Shown: positions 1 through 5,236 of the stretch, piece after piece
How the letters are laid out: every line of letters begins with the position of its first letter
How positions within the stretch are numbered: position 1 is the stretch's first letter
Source of the DNA: an uncultured Oceanobacillus sp.
GTDB lineage: Bacteria; Bacillota; Bacilli; Bacillales; Amphibacillaceae
Direction of reading: 5' to 3'
Assembly: GCA_938004015.1 (NCBI GenBank)
Contig: CALKWU010000069.1
Coordinates: 1 to 7,598 of the forward strand
DNA length: 7,598 nt
The notes under the pieces: generated by a model
Database searches by the model: none
Told to the model about the DNA's origin: nothing
The model's input: the letters and a program-made list of their open reading frames with translations, nothing else
Translations under genes and position numbers: made by a program

Positions 1-4
1 TGCA

Positions 5-922
5 TTATTGTTCAATCAAATTGATGTCCAATTGCTTGAGCAACCATTTCGGTACGACAAGTCGTGCCGTTTTCAATGGGTTCACCACTTGGCCTACCTC
101 TAACTGAGCATTCATACTCATCAGCATCGTCACTTCACTGATCGGGCGACCTGATTTTTCTGCGATGCGTTCGATCATCAACGTCGTAGCCATTTTTGTC
201 GCTTCGTCCAAAGTTTCCGCTGATGCAATTTGCGAAAATGAATCTTTATTTTCCAGCATCGGTTGTTCAATTTTTTCGCCTTTAATGACATCGAATGTAA
301 CCGTCACTTCTCCGGCAATTTCTACACCGGATCCACTCACTTCGCCGTCTCCCATCGCTGCGTGCAAATCGCCCAGGGCAAAGAGGGCTCCTTCAGTTGC
401 CACTGGGAAGTAGAGCGTTGCCCCCTCTTTCACCAGCGTCGTATCCATATTTCCACCATGAGCACCCGGTGTTCCACAGTTCACACCTTCACCTTCAGGG
501 GCCACTCCAATGACGCCGATCATTTTCGTCAACGGTGCTTCCACTCCGTTGAACAATACTTTATCGTCTTTGATTTTCATGATTTTCGCTTCCATTTTTT
601 CAATGGAATCGCCCATGACTCCCAATTCCGGAACGACCGCCATGACACCTTGGTCGTTGATATCGATTTTTTCGATTTTCACTTTTAAAATATCGCCTGG
701 TTCTGCCCCTTCGATATAGATAGGCCCGGTAGCCGGATTAATCCGATTCCAGTCAATTTTGTCGATGACAGTGTCTTCCGATTGGATTTGATCCTCAAAG
801 CAGTCATATGTTTCGATCGCAACTGTCGTTCCCGGGGTCACCCTTTCAATTGGTGTGTTCTCTTTGTTGAACTCATAAATGATTCCTTTCTCTTTGGACA
901 GCTTTTTGATTTCTTTTGTCAT
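5..922 (-). CDS. Acetamidase/formamidase family amidohydrolase (FmdA/AmdA)
   Basis: Probable cytoplasmic hydrolase that releases ammonia from short amides such as formamide or acetamide; the true substrate cannot be read from sequence. The 305-residue product matches the usual length of the FmdA_AmdA family (about 300). Visible family motifs are an early GPIYIEGAEPGD segment (about residues 66-77), a Gly-rich TPGAHGGNMD segment (151-160), and GDLHAAMGDGEVSGSG (184-199), whose Asp/His residues fit the metal and active site of this fold. No signal peptide or membrane segment is seen. I chose the ATG at 922 because CTCCTCC on the plus strand at 931-937 gives a GGAGGAG ribosome binding site 8 bases upstream. 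The reading frame also extends to a TTG at 952, but that would put this site inside the coding region. The gene appears monocistronic and points away from the acyltransferase gene. The stop codon is at 5-7, so the gene is complete. Family assignment is firm, substrate is not. Confidence 0.93.
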   Translation of the reverse strand: MTKEIKKLSKEKGIIYEFNKENTPIERVTPGTTVAIETYDCFEDQIQSEDTVIDKIDWNRINPATGPIYIEGAEPGDILKVKIEKIDINDQGVMAVVPELGVMGDSIEKMEAKIMKIKDDKVLFNGVEAPLTKMIGVIGVAPEGEGVNCGTPGAHGGNMDTTLVKEGATLYFPVATEGALFALGDLHAAMGDGEVSGSGVEIAGEVTVTFDVIKGEKIEQPMLENKDSFSQIASAETLDEATKMATTLMIERIAEKSGRPISEVTMLMSMNAQLEVGQVVNPLKTARLVVPKWLLKQLDINLIEQ

Positions 923-1013
923 TATCTCATCTCCTCCTAGTCTCTGCTCCAAAATATTTCGTCACAAAATTTCAGTTCAGCGACATTCACGGGAATTTGT
1001 TATGTGCTGAATG

Positions 1014-1041
1014 TTTATATCATTCTATCAAATATTGACAT
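1014..1041 (-). promoter_or_regulatory. Candidate sigma-A promoter for the amidase gene
   Basis: Read on the minus strand, ATGTCA (1041-1036) lies 16 bases from TATAAA (1019-1014). This matches the -35 consensus at 4 of 6 positions and the -10 consensus at 5 of 6. It would start transcription near 1007 and leave a leader of about 85 bases before the ATG at 922. Assigned by eye; another AT-rich -10 nearby cannot be excluded. Confidence 0.35.
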
Positions 1042-1053
1042 TATGTGCACATA
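1042..1053. promoter_or_regulatory. Perfect 12-bp palindrome TATGTGCACATA, possible operator
   Basis: The sequence TATGTGCACATA is an exact palindrome lying directly upstream of the candidate amidase -35 box. The 8-mer TTATGTGC recurs at 1000-1007, 41 bases (about four helical turns) from the copy at 1041-1048, so the two copies flank the candidate promoter. This arrangement suits a dimeric regulator, but I cannot name one. Confidence 0.35.
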
Positions 1054-1190
1054 CTAGCCTCTCAAAAAATTTGTAAAAGGACTGTTTTGCTTTCACAAAT
1101 TCGTGACAATCATGTAAAATCGCATATGCTGTAGTTTGATGTAAAAAATGCAGAGGACAAATTTCATATAAAATTCAAATTTAGTATAGA

Positions 1191-1217
1191 TTGAGAGCTT
1201 GTTTTTTATAGTATAAT
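1191..1217 (+). promoter_or_regulatory. Candidate distal promoter toward the acyltransferase gene
   Basis: TTGAGA at 1191-1196 and an exact TATAAT at 1212-1217 are separated by 15 bases, shorter than the usual 17, so strength is uncertain. If used, it would give a leader of about 330 bases that includes the potentially folding segment at 1376-1424. Confidence 0.3.
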
Positions 1218-1375
1218 GGACTTATATGGACAACTTCACCATTTTTTTACGAGCTGATTCTTTTTGTTTGGCAGTTCCGATGTTCTGTTGGGCAAGAAGA
1301 TTTTTTATGCCTCAATTACTTTATTCATTGGCATGGAATCAATCTAAATCCGTATGTCTTAAGGGAAAAAAGCCC

Positions 1376-1424
1376 CGGGACAATTCCTCGTCTTCATCTC
1401 CTCACACTCCCGTGACAAGAAGAC
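1376..1424. other. Interleaved complementary segments, possible alternative RNA folds
   Basis: CGGGA (1376-1380) is complementary to TCCCG (1408-1412), and GTCTTC (1390-1395) is complementary to GAAGAC (1419-1424). The second 5' arm lies inside the loop of the first stem and its 3' arm lies outside. The two stems therefore either exclude each other or form a pseudoknot. Each arm is only 5-6 bases, so chance is a real possibility. Confidence 0.25.
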
Positions 1425-1502
1425 AAAAACCGATGCCGTTCTATTCAACTTTCCAAAAATCGGATGATTTCATTGAAAATAAAACAAAATGTAATTTATT
1501 AA

Positions 1503-1532
1503 TTGAAAATTGATAATATTCCAACGTATAAA
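1503..1532 (+). promoter_or_regulatory. Candidate proximal sigma-A promoter of the acyltransferase gene
   Basis: TTGAAA (1503-1508), an 18-base spacer and TATAAA (1527-1532) make a good vegetative-type promoter. The predicted start of transcription, about 1539-1540, would fall within the GAGAGGAG ribosome binding site at 1538-1545, giving an unusually short leader. Either the leader really is that short or the working promoter lies further upstream. Confidence 0.45.
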
Positions 1533-1537
1533 TAACA

Positions 1538-1556
1538 GAGAGGAGTAACGAAAATC
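1538..1556 (+). promoter_or_regulatory. Ribosome binding site followed by an ATC start codon
   Basis: GAGAGGAG at 1538-1545 is followed after 8 bases by ATC at 1554-1556, the position where an initiator would be expected. There is no in-frame ATG, GTG or TTG between the stop at 1533-1535 and the TTG at 1584. That TTG lies 38 bases after the site, too far for normal initiation. This decides the start chosen for the acyltransferase. Confidence 0.6.
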
Positions 1557-3326
1557 AAAAAGACGTTCATCCACCAAAAAAACTTGCCGACATTACCGAT
1601 CCCATCGTTACAAGAGACAAAGTCAAAACTTCTCGAATGGATCAAGCCGTTAGTCAGTGAAGAACAGTATAAAAAGACAAAACAAGTCGCAGAGACATTC
1701 TTTGCGGAAGGCGGCGAAGCGGAAAAGCTCCAACAGAAATTACAAGAATTTGACTGCGATCGAGATGGAAGTTGGCTCACCCCCTTATGGGAAGATATGT
1801 ATTTGAAACATCGCGATTCCTTACCGCTTACGTCGAATTTCAATATCTTGCTGAATCGTGTACAGCAACCCCAACCCCAATTAGCGGGGAAAATCTGTTT
1901 CCTCATGCGGGAGTTCTACCACAAGATGATAGACGAAACGTTGGAACCGCAGTTTTTTAAAGGGAATCCTCTTGATATGGGACAATATACGAAGCTGTTC
2001 CGTTCCATGCGCATGCCGCAAAAAAATAGAGATGGTTTTTACGTTGCTGACTACGATAAAAAAGCGAATCATGTCTTAGTTTTGTACAATAATAATTTTT
2101 ATCAAGTGCCGGTGACGAATGAAGAGGGGATTCCTTACTCGGCCGAAGCGATTTCAAGTGCAATTGAGGCGAAAGTTTTTAGAGACAAGAGAGACGGTGT
2201 GAATGTCGGAGTGTTTACAACCGCTGAACGGAATGAGGCGGCAGAAATATACGACAAGCTTAAACGTTCGACAGTAAATGACCACAATTTGCAATTGATT
2301 GCCGACAGCCTTTTCATCCTTTCCTTTGATCGAGTAAGTGAGACGAGTGAAGAGGCACTGGAAAACTTGATGCTGCATCCTGGCAATAAATACTTTGATA
2401 AAACGATACAAATCGTCATAACCAAACATGGGGACATTGGTTTGAACATTGAACATTCAGCAGTTGACGGGATGACGATCTCGACTGTCGTGAGTCATAT
2501 TTATGAAGGGATTCATAAAGAACATCGCCAGACATCTTGTATTTCCGAACAACCTGAAGTACAAAAATTGGAATGGGAAATCACACATGAAATGGAAGAA
2601 AGGCTGGAACAATTAGAGGAAACATATTTTGAAAAAACGAAAGAACTTTCCTTGTTGACGACAACATTCACCGACTTCGGAAAGGAAAAAATAAAGGAAT
2701 TGAGACTCAGTCCAGATGCATTTTTCCATATGGCTTTACAACTTGCACAGTATCGGACTTACGGGGAATTCCGCAGTGTCTATGAACCGGTATCGGTCGG
2801 TCATTTCCTTGAAGGAAGAACGGAATGTGCCCGAGCGATCAGTGTGGAAAAGCGCACTTTAGTGGAAGCAATCGAAAGTGGTGAAGAGTCGAATGAAACA
2901 TTATACAGCCTGATGCAAGCGGCAAGTGATGCCCATTCTGCACGGATCAAAGAATGTCAAAAAGGATTAGGTGTGGAGCGGCATCTATTTGGGCTTGAGC
3001 AAATGTATCATCGATTTGGTGAAGAACTCGGGATAAACGCATTGCCAATGCTATTCCAAGACCCAGGTTATTTGGCACTGCGCCACGATTTCATTTCTAC
3101 AAGCGGTATGGCTTATCAAAATGCCAAAGCCCGTATGTTTGCTCCAGTTGTCAGAAATGGGCATGGCCTCGCTTATTTCATTCTTGATCATATGATTTCA
3201 ATGAATCTTTCAAGTTACAGTGAAAATGAATTCAAAGGAAAACAATTGTTGAACCATCTGATTCAAGCATTACATGAACTCCAAATGATTGCGGAAAACG
3301 CAGTGTTTGTGGAGGATATCAGTTAA
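1554..3326 (+). CDS. Choline/carnitine O-acyltransferase family protein, probable ATC start
   Basis: Probable soluble enzyme that moves an acyl group between CoA and carnitine (or choline); chain-length preference is unknown. At about 590 residues it is the normal full length for the family. Using the ATC start, the N-terminal HQKNLPTLPIPSL motif (about residues 7-19) matches the family's conserved HQ..LP.LP.P opening. The catalytic histidine is in EHSAVDGM (His about 301). A GKEKIK...SPDAF segment (about 376-390) fits the CoA-binding region. YRTYGEFRSVYE...EGRTE (about 400-424) and the STS motif (515-517), followed by APVVRNGHGLAY, complete the carnitine-site signature. Starting at the in-frame TTG at 1584 would drop the conserved His-Gln and leave the ribosome binding site stranded, so I prefer ATC at 1554. 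The gene looks monocistronic, with a candidate promoter directly upstream and terminators downstream. No transit or signal peptide is seen. All key residues are present, so the enzyme should be active if translated. Confidence 0.92.
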   Translation: MKKTFIHQKNLPTLPIPSLQETKSKLLEWIKPLVSEEQYKKTKQVAETFFAEGGEAEKLQQKLQEFDCDRDGSWLTPLWEDMYLKHRDSLPLTSNFNILLNRVQQPQPQLAGKICFLMREFYHKMIDETLEPQFFKGNPLDMGQYTKLFRSMRMPQKNRDGFYVADYDKKANHVLVLYNNNFYQVPVTNEEGIPYSAEAISSAIEAKVFRDKRDGVNVGVFTTAERNEAAEIYDKLKRSTVNDHNLQLIADSLFILSFDRVSETSEEALENLMLHPGNKYFDKTIQIVITKHGDIGLNIEHSAVDGMTISTVVSHIYEGIHKEHRQTSCISEQPEVQKLEWEITHEMEERLEQLEETYFEKTKELSLLTTTFTDFGKEKIKELRLSPDAFFHMALQLAQYRTYGEFRSVYEPVSVGHFLEGRTECARAISVEKRTLVEAIESGEESNETLYSLMQAASDAHSARIKECQKGLGVERHLFGLEQMYHRFGEELGINALPMLFQDPGYLALRHDFISTSGMAYQNAKARMFAPVVRNGHGLAYFILDHMISMNLSSYSENEFKGKQLLNHLIQALHELQMIAENAVFVEDIS

Positions 3327-3335
3327 TCGGACGCT

Positions 3336-3374
3336 GGTGCAAGTGTTCCACCTGATCTTTCGGGACACTTGCCC
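3336..3374 (+). terminator. Hairpin just after the acyltransferase gene
   Basis: GCAAGTGTTCC (3339-3349) pairs with GGACACTTGC (3363-3372), with one bulged T and a 13-base loop. The run after it (CCCTTTCAAT) is a poor U-tract. It may be a weak terminator or an mRNA 3'-end stabiliser working with the second hairpin at 3440-3471. Confidence 0.5.
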
Positions 3375-3439
3375 TTTCAATACTCCGGTTAAACATATTT
3401 TTTGCATGGAATCATTCAGCATTTCCATCTGTTGTTAGC

Positions 3440-3471
3440 AAAACCTTGTCCTTTTGGGACGAAGGTTTTTT
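3440..3471 (+). terminator. Rho-independent terminator of the acyltransferase unit
   Basis: AAAACCTTGTCC (3440-3451) pairs with GGAC-G-AAGGTTTT (from 3457) around a TTTTG loop with one bulged base, and runs directly into a T-tract ending at 3471. This is a typical intrinsic terminator about 110 bases after the stop codon. The A-rich 5' arm means it could also work on the minus strand. Confidence 0.75.
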
Positions 3472-3554
3472 ATAATGTACAAAAAATGGAATAAAAAAAG
3501 GAAGATACTTTACCTGAAAAACACTTCTTGTTATAAGGATATAAGAAAGCTACA

Positions 3555-3892
3555 ATGAAGATAATTGCCGTATATACATTATGTACAATAAGTATCATGT
3601 TGTTTACTGGATTTTTAAAAACTCCTGAACAATTTAATATGGTTTTCTCTTCCGTCATCCCGATCTTTCCAGTTATCAGCAATGTGTATATGGAGTGTGC
3701 ACGATTTCCAATCCGGTTCTCGTCTTCATTGCGGACTTATTCCCGATGTCCCATGGTGTAGAGGCGATGCTGAATGTCGCTCTTTACGATGCCGGTTGGA
3801 GTGATATTGCTTTACCAATCGCATTTATGTTGATCATTAGTGTGCTTTGTATGGGAATCGGCATTAATATGGTCGAGCTGAGAAAAGCGTGA
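3555..3892 (+). pseudogene. Remnant of an ABC-2 type transporter permease (C-terminal part, frameshifted)
   Basis: Two overlapping frames together spell the end of an ABC-2 type membrane permease, of the kind found in multidrug or lipopeptide exporters such as YfiM/YfiN (LnrM/LnrN) of Bacillus. The first frame runs from 3555 and holds a hydrophobic stretch, TGFLKTPEQFNMVFSS and a second hydrophobic segment ending VISNVYM. The second frame resumes with TISNPVLVFIADLFPMSHG and ends with a last membrane span and VELRKA at the stop, 3890-3892. Between the ATG of VYM (3690-3692) and the ACG of TISNP (3701) there are 8 bases where 9 would keep frame, so a one-base deletion explains the shift. Only about 110 of the roughly 370-400 residues usual for the family remain. 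The first 250 or more residues and the partner ATPase are absent, and a stop lies in frame at 3534-3536. It cannot make a working transporter. YfiM/N-type affiliation is from memory of the motif; the pseudogene status is clear. Confidence 0.8.
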
Positions 3893-3896
3893 AGAC

Positions 3897-3922
3897 GAAT
3901 GAACGATAGTAAAAATTCATTC
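3897..3922. repeat. Inverted repeat GAATGAA / TTCATTC after the permease remnant
   Basis: A perfect 7-bp inverted repeat (3897-3903 and 3916-3922) with a 12-base loop starts a few bases after the remnant's stop codon. No U-tract follows, so it is at best a weak terminator or processed 3' end left over from the lost transporter operon. Confidence 0.35.
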
Positions 3923-3940
3923 TTCTAGGGGGTAATCACA

Positions 3941-3971
3941 GTGGAAGATGTGCTTTGACAAGCACAGTCAA
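3941..3971 (+). other. Possible five-codon minigene with overlapping hairpins
   Basis: AGGGGGT (3927-3933) is a strong ribosome binding site 7 bases before GTG at 3941, which opens a five-codon frame (VEDVL) ending in TGA at 3956-3958. GTGCTT/AAGCAC (3950-3955, 3960-3965) forms a perfect hairpin with the TGA in its loop. A competing TTGAC/GTCAA pair (3955-3959, 3967-3971) overlaps it. A strong terminator follows at 3991. It could be the broken start of a lost downstream gene, or less likely a small attenuator. No function can be assigned. Confidence 0.2.
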
Positions 3972-3990
3972 GGATTTAAGCAACGTCCGG

Positions 3991-4027
3991 AAGATGATTT
4001 CTGTTTTATACAGGAATCATCTTTTTT
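3991..4027 (+). terminator. Strong rho-independent terminator
   Basis: AAGATGATTTCTG (3991-4003) and CAGGAATCATCTT (4011-4023) form a 13-bp stem with a single T-G wobble and a 7-base loop, followed by TTTT to 4027. It ends the decayed transporter region and isolates the patatin gene from upstream transcription. Confidence 0.85.
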
Positions 4028-4169
4028 GATTTCATGTGGCGGCGTGTTTTAATTTTCTTAGTGGTTAACACTAAAGATAAACAAAAACAGTAAAAGGTCG
4101 GTTTATATATCATTTTGATAAAATAAGAATGATGATTCACAAAAATGACGAACAATAGGGTGATGGAAA

Positions 4170-5036
4170 ATGATGCAAGCAGGTTTGGTTTTGGAAGGCG
4201 GCGGAATGCGGGGACTTTATACGGCAGGGGTTCTCGAATATTTTATGGAGAAAGACTTGTATTTCCCATATAACATTGGAGTATCGGCAGGTGCCTGTAT
4301 GGCAGCTTCCTATTTATCCAGACAAAAAGGACGGAATAAAAGGGTCAATCTTGATTTCGTCGAGGATAAACGTTATATATCTTTTTCGAATTTTATTAGG
4401 AAACGGGAAATTTTCGGCATGGATTTTATTTTTGATGAAATTCCCAATCGATTGGTTCCCTTTGATATGGATACATTTCGGGAAAGCCCGGAGGAGTTTG
4501 TGATCGTCACGACGGATTGTGAAACGGGAGAAGCGGTTTATTATGATAAAACGAATCATGGCGATGATCTCGTGAAACTTTTACGGGCATCAAGTTCTCT
4601 TCCATTCGTCGCATCGAGTGTGGAATATAAGGGACGCCATCTTTTGGATGGAGGAATTGTCGATCCGATTCCGATTAAAAAAGCTCAAGCAGATGGATAT
4701 GAAAAAAATGTCATCATCCTGACAAAGCCAGAAGGGTATTTTAAGCGTCCACCGAGTAAACTGTCCGCTTTTTTGAAGTATAAAGAGCACCCCATCATTA
4801 ATGACTTGCTGGCGGTGCGCTACAAACATTACAATGAAAAGTTGGGATATATCGAAGAACAGGAACGGCTTGGAAATGTGTTTGTCATGCGGCCGAGCAA
4901 GGCTTTAGCGGTCGGCAGGATGGAACGCAATAAGGAACGATTGGAAGAACTTTATGAATTGGGGTGGAAGGATGCAAAGGAGCAGTTTGAAGAATTGCAA
5001 CGATTTCTTAATGTAGCCCCTTTGACGACTCAATGA
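4170..5036 (+). CDS. Patatin-like phospholipase family protein
   Basis: Serine acyl hydrolase expected to cleave acyl chains from phospholipids or related esters in the cytoplasm or at the inner face of the membrane. The 288-residue product has the complete patatin catalytic set. An oxyanion-hole GGGMRG lies at about residues 10-15, the nucleophile elbow GVSAG at 37-41 (Ser39), and the dyad aspartate in DGG at 160-162. No signal peptide or transmembrane segment is visible. The length and overall arrangement fit the stand-alone bacterial patatins related to E. coli YjjU. The C-terminal third is charged and rich in Glu/Lys/Arg, and probably helical. The start is ATG at 4170, or at 4173 immediately after it. 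AGGGTGATGG at 4157-4166 contains a GGTGAT core 5-8 bases upstream, which serves either. The gene stands alone between the terminator at 3991-4027 and a hairpin at 5069-5104. The natural substrate is unknown. Confidence 0.92.
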   Translation: MMQAGLVLEGGGMRGLYTAGVLEYFMEKDLYFPYNIGVSAGACMAASYLSRQKGRNKRVNLDFVEDKRYISFSNFIRKREIFGMDFIFDEIPNRLVPFDMDTFRESPEEFVIVTTDCETGEAVYYDKTNHGDDLVKLLRASSSLPFVASSVEYKGRHLLDGGIVDPIPIKKAQADGYEKNVIILTKPEGYFKRPPSKLSAFLKYKEHPIINDLLAVRYKHYNEKLGYIEEQERLGNVFVMRPSKALAVGRMERNKERLEELYELGWKDAKEQFEELQRFLNVAPLTTQ

Positions 5037-5068
5037 TATTCAACTTCCCATTTGAAAAGACAGGAAAC

Positions 5069-5104
5069 CCGGATAATGTCCTATTACGATCGGTCATTAT
5101 CCGG
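5069..5104. terminator. Hairpin between convergent genes
   Basis: CCGGATAATG (5069-5078) and CATTATCCGG (5095-5104) are a perfect 10-bp inverted repeat with a 16-base loop, about 30 bases after the patatin stop. There is no clean T-tract on either side: AAAATG follows on the plus strand, and a mixed pyrimidine run follows on the minus strand. It probably marks the 3' end of one or both transcripts, but it is not a textbook terminator. Confidence 0.5.
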
Positions 5105-5208
5105 AAAATGATCACTTAAACGTCTTGAATAAGTACCACTTTGTAACTTGTATTTGGTATTTGCATAATCATTTCCGTCCGCCTCTTTTGCCACGAGTTA
5201 AGTTAATG

Positions 5209-5236
5209 AAAAAAATGTTTATTCGTCCACACGAAT
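5209..5236 (-). terminator. Possible terminator of the glutamate symporter gene
   Basis: On the minus strand ATTCGT-GTGG-ACGAAT forms a 6-bp stem with a 4-base loop (5236-5221). The stem begins at the last base of the symporter stop codon. A run of seven T follows at 5215-5209, separated from the stem by five bases. The short stem and the gap weaken the call. Confidence 0.4.

Larger units (their letters stand above)
953..1553. other. Divergent non-coding region between the amidase and acyltransferase genes
   Basis: About 600 AT-rich bases with no convincing gene. An open frame at 1226-1513 on the plus strand would give 95 residues, but it has no ribosome binding site, has an unstructured Ser/Pro/Lys-rich second half and matches nothing I recognise. 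The stretch does hold candidate promoters on both strands, a perfect 12-bp palindrome (1042-1053), an AATTTGT/ACAAATT inverted repeat (1068-1074 and 1095-1101), a GCATATGC palindrome near 1123-1130, and interleaved complementary segments at 1376-1424. Its main role is therefore likely regulation of the two flanking genes. Confidence 0.6.

Noticed and set aside
1035..1040. Perfect TTGACA on the plus strand as a promoter -35 box
   Set aside because: No acceptable -10 box lies 16-18 bases downstream (the sequence there is CCTCTC).
1226..1513. Plus-strand open frame of 95 residues in the divergent intergenic region
   Set aside because: It has no ribosome binding site, low-complexity Ser/Pro/Lys-rich sequence and no recognisable domain, and it overlaps the candidate proximal promoter of the acyltransferase. 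Treated as chance.
1584..1586. TTG at 1584 as the acyltransferase start
   Set aside because: It lies 38 bases after the only good ribosome binding site and would remove the conserved His-Gln before the LPTLPIP motif.
3948..4052. Plus-strand 34-codon frame starting at ATG 3948
   Set aside because: It reads straight through the strong terminator at 3991-4027, and its spacing from the AGGGGG site is too long.
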